A stretch of 64,000 bases of DNA from Qipengyuania proteolytica (GTDB taxonomy: Bacteria; Pseudomonadota; Alphaproteobacteria; Sphingomonadales; Sphingomonadaceae): positions 620,001 to 684,000 of the forward strand of contig NZ_JAIGNN010000001.1 in the NCBI RefSeq assembly GCF_019711565.1, in the 5' to 3' direction. The position numbers and the translations under genes were made by a program. Shown piece after piece: positions 18,274 through 31,239 of the stretch. How positions within the stretch are numbered: position 1 is the first letter of the stretch; every line of letters starts with the position of its first letter. The notes under the pieces are model-generated. The model saw only the letters and a list, made by a program, of their open reading frames with translations. It had not been told where the DNA came from and made no database searches.

Positions 18274-21029
18274 TTACGCGTTCTCCAACCGGTCCTGCGT
18301 CTCGTCGCTGACGGCCTCGATCAGATCGCGCTCGATGCGGTCCATGCGCTCGCCCGCCTCCAGCTTGTGGCCGGTGAGATCGGTGACATAGAAGGTGTCC
18401 GCCGCGCGCTCGCCGTAGTTGGTGATATGCGCCGAATGGACGACAAGCCGGTTCTCGAACAACGTGCGCGCTACGCGGTTGAGCAGGGCCGGGCGGTCGC
18501 GGGCGTTGACCTCGATCACGGTGAAGCGGTTCGAGGCCTTGTTGTCGAACAGGACGCGCGGTGACACGTCGAAGGCGCGCGCGCGGCTGTGCGTGAGCGG
18601 ACGCTGGGCGAGGCGCGGAGCAAGGTCGACGCGGTTGGCAAGCGCATCTTCAATGCTTTTCTTGAGGCGTGCGAGCTGACCCTCTTCGGCAAAGGCGCCG
18701 CCATGCGGGTCCTGCACGAGGAAATTGTCGAGCGCCCAGCCTTGCCGCGTGGTGTGGATGCGCGCGTCGATGATGTTGCCACCGGCGAGGTGGATGCCGC
18801 CCGCGATGCGGTAGAACAGGCCGGGGTGGTCGGCGGCGATGACCGTCACCAGCGTCGCGCCGCGCGCCTCGTAGAATTCGCAATGGATCGAGAGTTCGTG
18901 TTCCTTCTCGCGCGCGGCGGCATAATGGACGAGGTTGAGCGCGATGATATCGACCGGCTCGGCGACCCAGTAGGCATCGCCCATGGTCGGTCCGACGGTT
19001 TCGGTCAGCTCCGCCTTGTCGCCCAGCAACTCGGCGACCTGTGCCCGCTTGGCGGCGACCTTCTGTTCGCGCCCTTCGCGCATGTGGCCGAGGCGCAGGC
19101 GCTCGCTCGAGACGTCGTAGAGCTCGCCCAGCAGTTGGCCTTTCCAGCTGTTCCACGTCCCCGGCCCGACCGCGCGGATATCGACCGCGGTCAGGATGGC
19201 GAGGTGGCGCAGGCGCTCGGCGCTCTGCACTTCGGCGACGAAATCCTCGATCGTCTTGGGATCGGTGAGGTCGCGCTTCTGCGCGGTGCGGCTCATCAGC
19301 AGGTGGTGGAGCACCAGCCAGGCGACCAGCTCGGTCTCGCTCTCGGTCAGGCCGAAGCGCGGGCAGAGCTCGCGCGCGACATCGGCGCCGAGCACCGAAT
19401 GGTCGCCGCCGCGGCCCTTGGCGATATCGTGCAGCAGCGCCGCGACATAGGCGACGCGGCGCGAATTGACCTTGTGGATCAGGCGGGTGGCGCGCGGGTG
19501 GTCGCCCTGCAATTCGCCCTTCTCGATCTGGTTGAGCAGGCCGATCGCGCGGATGGTGTGCTCGTCCACCGTGTAGTGGTGGTACATGTCGAACTGCATC
19601 TGCGCGTTGACCTTGCCGAAATCGGGCACGAACTTCCCGAACACGCCGGTCTCGTTCATCCAGCGCAGCACCATCTCGGGATCGTTGCGGCCGCACAGCA
19701 GGTCGAGGAAGAGGGCGTTGGCGCGCGGGTCGTGGCGCACGGCATGGTCGATCAGCCCGCTGTCGCGGTCGGCCATGCGCATGGTTTCGGGATGGATCTC
19801 GAGGCTTTCTGCCTCGGCCACCTGGAAGACCTCGATCAGGCGCACCGGGTCCTTGCGGAACCAGTCGTCCGATGGGGCGGCGATCCGGCCGCCGAACACG
19901 CGGTAACCCTTGACCTGCCGCGCCTTCTGCTTCCAGCCGGCGAAGAAGCCCGAGCGCGCGGTTTTTGCCTCGAACTGCTCGTCGATATGGGCGAGGAAGA
20001 TGCCGGTGAGCGAGCCGACGCGCTTCGCGTGCAGGAAATAAAGCTGCATGAACCGCTCGACCGAGCTCTTGCCGGGGCGCTCGGCGAACTTCATCCGCTC
20101 GGCGATCTGGCGCTGCATGTCGAAGGTCAGCCGGTCCTCGGCGCGGCCGGTGAGGACGTGCAGGTGGCAGCGCACCGCGAGGAGGAAGTTCTCCGCGCGG
20201 CGGAAGCTGCGGTATTCGGCGGGGGTGAACAGGCCGACGTCGACCAGTTCGGCCGCCGCGCGCACGCGGTGGATGAACTTGCCGATCCAGTAGAGCGTGT
20301 GGAGGTCGCGCAGGCCCCCCTTGCCGTCCTTGACGTTGGGTTCGACGACATAGCGCGTATCGCCCATCCGCTTGTGCCGCGCGTTGCGCTCGGCCAGCTT
20401 CTCGGTGACGAAATTGCGCTCGTTGCCGCGCACGACCTCGGCCTGGAAACGGCGTGCCGCCTCGTCGTAAAGCAGCTGGTCGCCCCAGACATAGCGCCCC
20501 TCGAGCAGCGAGGTGCGGATGGTGAGATCCTCTTTCGACAGGCGCAGCGCCTGCTCGATCGTGCGGGTCGAGTGCCCGACCTTCAGCCCCAGGTCCCACA
20601 TGATGTAGAGCATGGCCTCGATCGCCTGCTCGCACCACGGCGTGTTCTTGCCTCCGGTGAGGAAGGCGATGTCGACGTCCGAATGCGGCGCCATTTCCGC
20701 TCGCCCATAGCCGCCGACCGCCATCACCGTCAGCCGCTCGGCGCTCGAGCGGTTGGCGTTGGGATAGACATGGGTGGTCGCATGGTCGTGGATCACGCGC
20801 ACCAGCTGGTCGATCAGGAAGGCATGCCCGCCGGCGCATTCGTGCCCGGCGGAGGGCTTCTCGGCGAGCCGCGCGGCCAGTTCGGCACGCCCCGCCTCGA
20901 GCGCGCCCTTCAGCAGTTTGACGACGTGCGGCCGCGCCTTCGCGCCGTGTTCCCCGGCCAGCGCGTCGATCTCGGATGCGATCGCGCGCCGGTCGAAGAT
21001 GGCGCGCTGGCGGGGAATACGGAAGGTGC

Positions 21030-21033
<4 letters not shown>
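18274..21033 (-). CDS. glnD: [Protein-PII] uridylyltransferase / uridylyl-removing enzyme GlnD
   Basis: A 919-residue bifunctional nitrogen sensor that uridylylates and de-uridylylates PII proteins. The nucleotidyltransferase motif is GGYGRAEMAPHSDVDIAFL near residue 110. The HD hydrolase domain shows HHYTVDEHT and ALLHDIAKGRGGDHS near 510-560. Two C-terminal ACT domains (ATLVTVIAADHPGLFYRIAG and FTVIEVNARDRPALLNRVA) sense glutamine. The most fitting start is TTG at 21033: it overlaps the upstream acyl-CoA synthetase stop as TTGA, so GlnD translation is coupled to that gene. The upstream extension of the frame lies inside the synthetase gene and is not real. Confidence 0.96.
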
Positions 21034-22724
<1,691 letters not shown>

Positions 22725-22887
22725 GGGTGGTTTTCGTCCTCTCCAAAACGGCGCACGGCCCCGATTCGAGGCTCGCGCATGAATTGCGGCTCGACGCAGG
22801 CTTTCCCCAAAACCCCTGCTATGCCAAAAGCCGCCGCCGATGGGTCGTCGGATGCGGCCTTGGACATGTCTCTAAGAGGATAAACCC

Positions 22888-23763
22888 TTGCTGTCACTAC
22901 TCGCCGCCAGCGGCGCCTCAGACCCGATCTACTGGCAGGATCTCGGCCTCAGGCCCTATCTGTTCGAAATCGGCGGCTTCCAGCTGCGCTATTACTCGCT
23001 GGCCTATCTCATCGGCATCTTGCTGGCTTACTGGCACCTGTCGAAGATGATCAAGGCACCCGGCAGCCCGATGGCGCAGCGCCATGCGGACGACCTGTTC
23101 TTCTATTGCACGCTCGGCGTGATCCTCGGCGGGCGGCTCGGCTATGCGGCCTTCTACAAGCCCGAGCTGTTCGGCAGTCTCGAGCTGTTCCAGCTGTGGA
23201 ACGGCGGCATGAGCTTCCACGGCGGGGTGATCGGCGTGCTGGTGGCGATCAGCTGGGTCGCCTGGCGCGGGCAGATCAACTGGCTGCGCGTGTGCGACTA
23301 TATCGCGGTCAACGTGCCGCTCGCCTACATGCTCGGCCGGATCGCCAACTTCATCAATGGCGAGCTGTACGGCCGCCCGGTCGAAGGCGATTTCCCGCTG
23401 GCGATGGTGTTCCCCGACGATCCGCTGCAGCTGCCGCGCTACCCCAGCCAGCTGTTCCAGGCGGGGCTGGAAGGGCTGCTGCTCGGCGTGCTCCTGATCG
23501 CGCTCTTCTGGAAGACCCGCGCCCGCTATCGCCCCGGACTGCTGGTGGGCCTGTTCACCATCGGCATGGGCATCGGGCGTTTCGTCAACGAGTTCTTCCG
23601 CGAACCCGACGCCCACCTCGCCTACGTCGTGACGGAAACCGGCCTTTCGCGCGGTCAGTGGCTGAGCCTGCCGATGATCGCGGTCGGGCTTGCGGTGCTG
23701 GCCTACTCGTTGGCCCGCCCGGCAATCGGATCCGCCAAGCCCGCCAAGCCCGCGGCGGCATGA
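22888..23763 (+). CDS. lgt: Prolipoprotein diacylglyceryl transferase
   Basis: A 291-residue inner-membrane enzyme that moves diacylglycerol from phosphatidylglycerol to the lipobox cysteine of prelipoproteins. About seven hydrophobic segments are visible. Signature motifs are SFHGGVIGVL near residue 111 and GRIANFINGELYGRP near 150, the latter with Ala where Gly is usual. The start is TTG at 22888, eight bases after AAGAGGA. Its stop overlaps the next start (ATGA). Confidence 0.95.
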   Translation: MLSLLAASGASDPIYWQDLGLRPYLFEIGGFQLRYYSLAYLIGILLAYWHLSKMIKAPGSPMAQRHADDLFFYCTLGVILGGRLGYAAFYKPELFGSLELFQLWNGGMSFHGGVIGVLVAISWVAWRGQINWLRVCDYIAVNVPLAYMLGRIANFINGELYGRPVEGDFPLAMVFPDDPLQLPRYPSQLFQAGLEGLLLGVLLIALFWKTRARYRPGLLVGLFTIGMGIGRFVNEFFREPDAHLAYVVTETGLSRGQWLSLPMIAVGLAVLAYSLARPAIGSAKPAKPAAA

Positions 23764-24833
23764 ACGGGGGCGGGGCGACCACCCTCGCGGACAGCTTCCG
23801 CCGCCTGATCGAACGGCACGGGCCGATCCCGGTCGCGCGCTACATGGGCGAGAGCAACGCGCGCTATTACAGCTCGCGCGATCCCCTGGGCGCTGACGGG
23901 GACTTCACCACCGCTCCCGAGATCAGCCAGATGTTCGGCGAGATGGTCGGGCTGTGGCTGGCCGATGTGTGGGTGCGGGCGGGGCGACCCGCCGGTGCGA
24001 TCTACGTCGAGCTCGGCCCGGGGCGGGGCACGCTGGCACAGGACGCGCTGCGCGCCATGGCGAGCCAGGGACTGCGACCCGACGTGCATCTGGTCGAGGG
24101 ATCGGAGGCGCTTCGCCGGCTGCAGTCGGGTGCCCTCGCCGGGGCGCAGTTCCACGACAGCCTGGACACGCTGCCAGAGGACCGCCCGCTGCTGCTCGCC
24201 GCGAACGAGTTCATCGATGCGCTGCCGATCCGGCAGCTCGTGATGACCGACCGTGGCTGGCGCGAGCGGATGGTCGCGCTGGACGAGGAGGGCGCATTCG
24301 CCTTCGCCGCCGGACCCAATGCGATGGACGATGCGGTGCCCGAAGCGCAGCGGGCGGCGGAGCCAGGTACGGTGATCGAGACCTGCCCGGCAGCGGCGGC
24401 GCTGGTCGGTGCGCTCGCGGAGCGGCTCGACCGGCAGGGCGGCGCGGCGCTGTTCGTCGACTACGGGCATCTGGCGGCGCGCACGGGTTCGACCCTGCAG
24501 GCGGTGCGCGCGCATGAGAAGGTGGGCGTGTTCGATGCGCCGGGGGAGATGGACCTCACCGCGCATGTCGATTTCGCGACGCTGGTCGCCATCTCCAAGC
24601 AGGCCGGCCTCGCCACGGCCACTGCGACGCAGGGCGCCTGGCTCTCCGCCATGGGGATCGCCCTGCGCGCGCAGGCGTTGGTAACCCGGTCGCCCGAACG
24701 CGCGAAGGATGTTGCTGACGCGCACGACCGGCTCGTTCAGCCGCAGGCCATGGGCGAGCTGTTCAAGGTGCTCGCAATGACCCCGCGCGACTGGCCGCGC
24801 GGCGCAGGATTCGACGAAGGCCCGGCTCGATAG
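23760..24833 (+). CDS. SAM-dependent methyltransferase, MidA/NDUFAF7 family
   Basis: A 357-residue protein of the family whose mitochondrial member methylates a complex I subunit. The SAM-binding glycine loop is YVELGPGRGTLAQDAL near residue 83; ANEFIDALPIRQL near 155 and FVDYGHL near 235 are further family motifs. It begins at ATG 23760, overlapping the lgt stop by four bases, an arrangement common in alphaproteobacteria. A role in NADH dehydrogenase assembly is inferred from the family. Confidence 0.9.
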   Translation: MNGGGATTLADSFRRLIERHGPIPVARYMGESNARYYSSRDPLGADGDFTTAPEISQMFGEMVGLWLADVWVRAGRPAGAIYVELGPGRGTLAQDALRAMASQGLRPDVHLVEGSEALRRLQSGALAGAQFHDSLDTLPEDRPLLLAANEFIDALPIRQLVMTDRGWRERMVALDEEGAFAFAAGPNAMDDAVPEAQRAAEPGTVIETCPAAAALVGALAERLDRQGGAALFVDYGHLAARTGSTLQAVRAHEKVGVFDAPGEMDLTAHVDFATLVAISKQAGLATATATQGAWLSAMGIALRAQALVTRSPERAKDVADAHDRLVQPQAMGELFKVLAMTPRDWPRGAGFDEGPAR

Positions 24834-24855
24834 CTGACGGCCCAAAGGAGCAGGA

Positions 24856-25269
24856 ATGAAGAAACTGGTCGCACTGGCCCTCGCCCTCCTCGCCGCTGCT
24901 CCCGCTTCGGCGGCCGAGCCGGTGCAGGGTCGCTGGATCACCGCGGAGAAAGACGCCGTCATCGCCATAGCACCCTGCGGCGCGAAGCTGTGCGGCAGGA
25001 TCGACAAGTTTCTCGTCCCGCCGCCGCAGGGCCTCGACCAGCGCGACGTCAACAACAAGGATGCTTCAAAGCGCAGTCGCAAGCTGCTCGGCATGCCGGT
25101 GCTGAGCGGCTTTACCGAGGATAAGGATCAGTGGCGCGGCACGATTTACGATCCCAAGAGTGGCAAGACCTATCGCTCGATCATCAAGCGCAAGGGCGCC
25201 TCCATGCTCGAGGTGAAGGGCTGTATCGGGCCGTTCTGCCAGACCCAGGTCTGGCGCAAAGCCGGCTGA
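24856..25269 (+). CDS. DUF2147 exported protein
   Basis: A 137-residue protein with a signal peptide (MKKLVALALALLAAAPASAA). The mature part begins with QGRWITAEKDAVIAIAPCG and continues to CGRIDKFL, the DUF2147 pattern; GTIYDPKSGKTYRS is the second family block. Cysteines near 41, 46, 126 and 131 probably form disulfides in the periplasm. The fold is a small beta-barrel and the function is unknown. AAGGAG precedes the ATG. It converges with the ABC transporter gene. Confidence 0.9.
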   Translation: MKKLVALALALLAAAPASAAEPVQGRWITAEKDAVIAIAPCGAKLCGRIDKFLVPPPQGLDQRDVNNKDASKRSRKLLGMPVLSGFTEDKDQWRGTIYDPKSGKTYRSIIKRKGASMLEVKGCIGPFCQTQVWRKAG

Positions 25270-25270
25270 G

Positions 25271-26802
25271 CTAGAGCCCGGCGCGTTCGCCCAGCCGACG
25301 GGCGGCTTCCTCGAAAGACAGCTTGTCGATTTCGCGGTCGACCGAAAGATTGGCCTCGCGCATGGCCTCCACGTCGATGGCGCCGATCAGCGGGCGCAGC
25401 GCGGCAGACACTCCCGCAGGGTCGGCGATGTCGGGCGCGAGCAGCACGATCGCGTGGTAATTGGGAAAGGCGCCGCGCGGGTCCTCCAGGATCGCCAGCC
25501 CGTCCGCCGCGATGCGCCCGTCGCTGGTATAGGCGCTGATGACATCGGCTTCGCCCGACTGCAGGGCGTTGTACATGAAGGTCGGCGCGAAGTTGCGCTG
25601 TTCGCGAAAGCGCAGGCCGTAGGCATCGCGCACGGCGATCCATTCCGGCCGCTCGAAAAATTCCGGATCGCCGCCGATGGTCATCCGCGGCGCGAGGGAG
25701 GCGAGGTCGGCGATGGTTTCGACGCCGGTGCGGGCGGCGGTTTCCCCGCTGACCGCCAGGCCATAGGCGTTCTCGAACCCCAGCCGGCCGAGCACCTTCG
25801 TGCCCGAGGTCTGCGCCTCCCATTCGGTGATGGCTGCCAGCATCGCATTGCGGTCGGGAGTGTCGCTGCGTTTCATCTGGTTGGTCCAGATGGTCCCGGT
25901 ATAGTCGACGAGGATGTCGATCGCGCCGGTCGCCACCGCCCGGTGCGCCACCGCCGAGCCGAGCCCGTCGCGATATTCGACCGCATAGCCCGCGCCTTCC
26001 AGCTGCTGCCCGATCAGGCGGGCCAGGATGTATTGTTCGGAAAAGGTCTTCGCCCCGATGACGATCCGCCGCTCGTCGCTGTCGCCGAATTGCGAGGCCA
26101 GCGCGGCGAGGACGCCCAGCGCCACCACCACCAGCCCGCCGAGCGAGAGTGACCGCCGCCGCGTCGCGAGACCCTTCTCGATGGTGCCGAGCAGGGCGTC
26201 TGCCACCAGTGCCAGCCCGGCACTGGCAATGCAGCCGGCGAGCACCAGCACCCAGTTCTGCGTCTGCAACCCCGCGAAGATCGGATCGCCGAGGCTCTTC
26301 TGGCCGATGGTGGTGGCAAGCGTCGCCGCGCCGATGGTCCATACCGCCGCGGTGCGGATTCCGGCCATGATATAGGGCGCAGAAAGCGGGGCTTCGACCA
26401 GCCGCAACCGCTGCCAGTTGCTCATGCCCACCCCGTGCGCCGCCTCGATCACGCCGGGGTCGAGATTGGCCTGCGCGGTAATCGCGTTGCGCAGGATCGG
26501 CAGCAGCGCATAGAGCGCCAGCGCGAGCAGCGCGGGGAGGAAGCCGAGCGTTGGCAGACCCTCCCCGAACACGCTGCGGAGGCTCAGGAGGATCGGGAAG
26601 AAGAGGGCCAGCAAAGCGAGCGCAGGAATAGTCTGCACGAGGCTCGCAAAGGACAGTGCGATGCGCGCAACAGCGGGCGAACGGCTGGCCCAGATTGCAA
26701 CCGGCAAGGCCAGGGTTACACCGAGCGCAATAGCCGCAGCGGACAGCACCACATGCGCTGCAAGCTGGTCGCCGAGGCCGAGCATGGCCTGCCAGATATC
26801 GC

Positions 26803-26806
<4 letters not shown>
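25271..26806 (-). CDS. Osmoprotectant-type ABC transporter, fused permease and substrate-binding protein
   Basis: A 511-residue fusion. Residues about 1-240 are a ProW/OpuCB-like permease with some six transmembrane segments and an EAA loop (GVIEAAHGVGMSNWQRLRLVEAPLS). Residues about 245-511 are an OpuAC/ProX-type binding domain (IVIGAKTFSEQYILARLIGQ, YTGTIWTNQ), so the binding domain is tethered to the membrane. Related fusions import glycine betaine, choline, carnitine or ergothioneine; the ligand here is unknown. The GTG start at 26806 overlaps the ATPase stop by four bases. Confidence 0.92.
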
Positions 26807-27566
<760 letters not shown>

Positions 27567-27570
<4 letters not shown>

Positions 27571-28019
27571 TCGCCCTCGCTGTCCGGCGCTTCGGGCAGC
27601 TGATATTCGGCGCGAGCCAGTTCGACCCTCCGGTCGGGACCCGCGGTGGCGATCATCGAGTCGTCCTTCATCGCCCCCGGGGTCCAGCACCGTTCGACGC
27701 CGTTTTCCGCCTCCGGCGTGAAGCACAATCGCCCGTCCCCGGTCGAGTTGAATGTCCACTGTCCGGTTTGCCATGCCTCGCCGTTGCGCAAGTCGCGATA
27801 CGTCCCGTCGCGATCGAGATAGGTGGTGTAGCGGGCACCATCTTCGCCCACGGACCGCCACGCCGTGCCGGCTAGGTCAGTAGGCACTTGGTCTTTGTCC
27901 GCCTCCGCCTGATCGCCCTGATCGGCGGCTTCGGTCGCGTCTTGGGCGGGGGACTCTTGCTCTTCCGCGTTGCAGGCGGCGAGGGCCAGCGCCAGTCCGA
28001 TCGGCAACAGGTGTCGCAT
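27567..28019 (-). CDS. Small lipoprotein coupled to the ABC transporter
   Basis: A 150-residue lipoprotein. The signal peptide ends in the lipobox LAAC with Cys near residue 16, followed by an acidic Glu/Asp/Gln-rich linker of about 30 residues. A small beta-rich domain follows (TAWRSVGEDGARYTTYLD, QTGQWTFNSTGDGRLCFTPE, ERCWTPG) with two cysteines. GGAGAG precedes the ATG at 28019; an upstream in-frame ATG at 28052 would spoil the signal peptide. It is the first gene of the transporter operon. The domain resembles small periplasmic beta-barrel sensors or inhibitors, but I do not recognise a family. Confidence 0.8.
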
Positions 28020-28090
28020 TTGCAGGCTCTCCGTCAGTGGAAGGCCGGCCACCCTAGCAGGCTGGCTCGGGGACGAAAGGTCTGCCGCCC

Positions 28091-29617
28091 TCAGGGCAGG
28101 ATCTTGGCTTTCGGAAACGCCAGTTCGATGAGCATCCCTTCCGGACCCAGATCCCGCACGAAGCGCCCCCCCAGCTGGCTTTCGACAGCCATGCGCAGCA
28201 GGCGGGAGCCAAAACCTTCACGCTCTGAATCGAGTGTCTCGCATTCGCCGGCCATCGTTTCGCGCCAGGTAACGCGAATCTCGCCGTCGGTCTCGCCGTC
28301 GACAGCGATCGCGATGCCGATCGCCCCGTCATCGCAGGTCAGCGCGCCGTATTTCGCGGAGTTCGTCGCCAGTTCATGGAAGATCAGCGCCAGCGGCGTC
28401 GCCGCGCGGGGCCCGATCTCGATATCGTCGCCGGCAATCTCGAAGCGTTGGCTGTTACCGTCGCCATAAGGACGCAGAAGATCGCGCAACAGGCCCTGGA
28501 GATTTTCGCTCCGGGGCCCATCGTCCGGGCGAACGTAATCATGTGCCGTACCGAGCGCGCGGATGGCCGAGCCCAATTCGCTGGCGAACTCCGTCAATTC
28601 GGGCTTGCCGCGCGAACGTATGGCGATGAGGCCGGAGATCACCGCGAAGATGTTCTTGATCCGGTGCGACAGCTCGCGGGCGAGCAGGTCGTTGCTTTCC
28701 GACAGACGATGCGTCTCGTCGATGTCGATGCCCGCGCCGAACCAGGTCTCGACATTGCCCTGGGCGTCACGCATCGGCCACGCGCGCAGGACCATCCAGC
28801 GGTATTCGCCGTCGGCACGTCGTAGCCGCGCTTCGGCCTCCCAGCGTTTCTCCGTGGCTCGCGAATTGGCACGCAGGGCTGCCACGAATTCGGCCTGGTC
28901 CTCGTGAACCAGCGATTCGAGATCGATCGCCGCGACGTCGCTCGTGCCGCAATACTCGTAGAACGCCTCGTTACCGAACTCGATCGAGCCATCCGGTCGG
29001 GCCGCCCAGGCGAGCACGGGGATGTGTTCGGCCATCCGGCGCAGGCGCAGGCTTTCGCGGACGAGCTTTTCCTGCACCGCAAGATATTCGCGGCGCGCAT
29101 TCAGGCGCCGCATGACCGAAGCGGCAAGCACTTCGAGGCCTTCGCGCTGAAACTCCGTCAGCCCGGCCGGACGCGGTTCGGTGTCGATAACGCACAACGA
29201 GCCGAGCGGTGCGCCTTCGGACGACAGCAGGGGGGCGCCCGCATAGAAGCGGATCTTCGGTTCCCCCGTCACCAGCGGATTGCGTTCGAAGCGCGGGTCC
29301 AGCAACGCGTCGGGCACCACCATCGGTTCGCGTTCCATCATGGCGTGCGCGCAGAAGCTGGTAGGGCGAGGCGTCTCGCTCGCCTGCAGGCCGGCCCTTG
29401 CCAGGAACCGCTGGCGCTGTTCTTCGACCAGGCTCACCAGCGAAATCGGCGCACCGCAAAGCTTCGCTGCAAACTGCACGATCTGGCGGAGCTCTGGATC
29501 GTTCTCGAGCTCGTCGAGCCCATAGGACGCCATGACGGTCAGCCGGTCCTGCTCTCCGCAGAACGCTGGATTGGGGCCGTTCGCGGGCGGCCAGGTTGTC
29601 GGCGTATCAAGTAGCAT
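28091..29617 (-). CDS. GAF-PAS sensor histidine kinase, HWE/HisKA_2 type
   Basis: A 508-residue cytoplasmic sensor kinase without membrane segments. A GAF domain (about 25-175, containing SLVEEQRQRFLAR and SFCAHAM) is followed by a PAS/PAC domain (about 195-315, with WFGAGIDIDE). The kinase core has LARELSHRIKNIFAVISGL near residue 320, where His is the phosphorylation site, then FHELATNSAKYGAL (N box) and EGFGSRLL. This architecture is typical of alphaproteobacterial HWE/HisKA_2 kinases in light, redox or general stress signalling. No partner regulator is adjacent. It is divergent from ivd with 158 bases between. Confidence 0.9.
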   Translation of the reverse strand: MLLDTPTTWPPANGPNPAFCGEQDRLTVMASYGLDELENDPELRQIVQFAAKLCGAPISLVSLVEEQRQRFLARAGLQASETPRPTSFCAHAMMEREPMVVPDALLDPRFERNPLVTGEPKIRFYAGAPLLSSEGAPLGSLCVIDTEPRPAGLTEFQREGLEVLAASVMRRLNARREYLAVQEKLVRESLRLRRMAEHIPVLAWAARPDGSIEFGNEAFYEYCGTSDVAAIDLESLVHEDQAEFVAALRANSRATEKRWEAEARLRRADGEYRWMVLRAWPMRDAQGNVETWFGAGIDIDETHRLSESNDLLARELSHRIKNIFAVISGLIAIRSRGKPELTEFASELGSAIRALGTAHDYVRPDDGPRSENLQGLLRDLLRPYGDGNSQRFEIAGDDIEIGPRAATPLALIFHELATNSAKYGALTCDDGAIGIAIAVDGETDGEIRVTWRETMAGECETLDSEREGFGSRLLRMAVESQLGGRFVRDLGPEGMLIELAFPKAKILP

Positions 29618-29775
29618 GGTCGGCAGACGCTTTTAGTTTCACGCACTTGTTTTACAAGCGGAGACGCCCGTGCCTCTTCGTCGTTTTTCCGATCATCGAA
29701 AGCGGGTTTGCCCGCCGCGCCGCGTTTCGCTATCGCGCGCGCAACGATATTACGCGAGCCATGCGAGGAGAGACC

Positions 29776-30939
29776 ATGCGCGCGACCCCCGATTTCGACT
29801 TCCATCTCGGCGAAGCCGCGGACATGATCCGCGAGAGCGTGAGCCGGTTTGCCGACGAACAGATCGCCCCGCTGGCCGAGAAGGTCGACCGCGAGGACTG
29901 GTTTCCCAAGGCGGAACTGTGGCCCGCCATGGGCGAGCTGGGCCTCCACGGCATCACCGTTCCGGAGGCGGACGGCGGCCTAGGCCTCGGTTATCTGGAA
30001 CACGTCATCGCGGTCGAGGAAGTGAGCCGCGCCAGCGCCAGCATCGGCCTCAGCTACGGCGCGCACTCCAACCTCTGCGTCAACCAGATCGCGCGCTGGG
30101 GCAATGAGGAGCAGAAGGCAAAGTACCTGCCCAAGCTGATCAGCGGCGAACATGTCGGCAGCCTTGCGATGAGCGAGGCGAGCGCCGGTTCGGACGTCGT
30201 CTCGATGAAGATGAAGGCCGAGGAGGTGCAGGGCGGCTACCTGCTCAACGGGACCAAGTTCTGGATTACCAATGCTCCTTATGCCGATACGCTGGTGGTC
30301 TATGGCAAGACGGGGGACGGCAGCCGCGGGATCACCACCTTCCTGATCGAAAAGGATTTCGAAGGCTTCTCGATCGGCCAGAAGATCGAAAAGGTCGGGA
30401 TGCGCGGTTCGCCCACGGCGGAACTGGTGTTCGACGACTGCTTCGTACCGGAGGAGAACATCATGGGGCCGCTCAACGGCGGCGTCGGCGTCTTGATGAG
30501 CGGGCTGGATTACGAGCGCGTGGTGCTCGCCGGATTGCAATTGGGCGTGATGCAGGCCTGTCTCGACACGGTCATCCCCTACCTTCGCGAGCGCACGCAG
30601 TTCGGGAAGCCCATCGGCAGCTTCCAGCTGATGCAGGCTAAGGTCGCCGACATGTATGTCGCGCTGCAATCGGCGCGCGCCTACACCTATGCCGTGGCCA
30701 AGAGCTGCGATGCCGGACAGACCACCCGTTTCGACGCGGCGGGCGCGATCCTGCTTGCCAGCGAGAATGCCTTCCGCGTCGCCGCCGAAAGCGTGCAGGC
30801 GCTGGGCGGCGCGGGCTATACGCTCGACTGGCCGGTCGAACGCTACATGCGCGACGCCAAGCTGCTCGACATCGGTGCGGGCACGAACGAGATCAGGCGC
30901 ATGCTGATTGGGCGCGAGCTAATTGGGGCGGCAGGATGA
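29776..30939 (+). CDS. ivd: Isovaleryl-CoA dehydrogenase
   Basis: A 387-residue FAD acyl-CoA dehydrogenase of leucine breakdown (isovaleryl-CoA to 3-methylcrotonyl-CoA). FAD and substrate motifs are LAMSEASAGSDVVSMKMKAE and FWITNAPYADTLVVYGKT. The catalytic Glu is at the isovaleryl-CoA dehydrogenase position, E247 in DYERVVLAG. The C-terminal QALGGAGYTLDWPVERYMRDA and GAGTNEIRRMLIGREL are conserved. ATG 29776 has GAGGAGAG upstream; an ATG five codons earlier is less likely. mccB two genes downstream supports the pathway. Confidence 0.95.
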   Translation: MRATPDFDFHLGEAADMIRESVSRFADEQIAPLAEKVDREDWFPKAELWPAMGELGLHGITVPEADGGLGLGYLEHVIAVEEVSRASASIGLSYGAHSNLCVNQIARWGNEEQKAKYLPKLISGEHVGSLAMSEASAGSDVVSMKMKAEEVQGGYLLNGTKFWITNAPYADTLVVYGKTGDGSRGITTFLIEKDFEGFSIGQKIEKVGMRGSPTAELVFDDCFVPEENIMGPLNGGVGVLMSGLDYERVVLAGLQLGVMQACLDTVIPYLRERTQFGKPIGSFQLMQAKVADMYVALQSARAYTYAVAKSCDAGQTTRFDAAGAILLASENAFRVAAESVQALGGAGYTLDWPVERYMRDAKLLDIGAGTNEIRRMLIGRELIGAAG

Positions 30940-31238
30940 GCGACGACGACTACGTTTACGACGAGGATAGCGGCGAGTGGATGCCGGCTTCGGAGCTGGC
31001 GGCGAAGCGGGTAGCTGCCAATCAGGTCGAGGTGCGCGATGCGGTCGGCAACCTCCTGGCCGATGGCGACGCTGTGACGCTGATCAAGGATCTCGAGGTC
31101 AAGGGCGCGGGGCAAACGCTGAAGCAGGGCACACTGATCAAGTCGATCCGCCTCACCGGTGACGCGCAGGAAATCGATTGCAAGTATCCTGGTATCAAAG
31201 GCCTCGTCCTGCGTGCCGAATTCGTAAGGAAGCGCTGA
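30936..31238 (+). CDS. PhnA (YjdM) domain protein lacking the zinc ribbon
   Basis: A 100-residue protein. Its central and C-terminal part ([53 protein letters not shown]) is the PhnA SH3-like domain. Full-length PhnA proteins begin with a four-cysteine zinc ribbon; here that part is replaced by an acidic stretch ([20 protein letters not shown]). Its ATG overlaps the ivd stop (ATGA) and mccB begins one base after its stop, so it is embedded in a leucine-catabolic operon. Function unknown; despite the family name a phosphonate role is doubtful. Confidence 0.88.
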   Translation: MSDDDYVYDEDSGEWMPASELAAKRVAANQVEVRDAVGNLLADGDAVTLIKDLEVKGAGQTLKQGTLIKSIRLTGDAQEIDCKYPGIKGLVLRAEFVRKR

Positions 31239-31239
31239 C

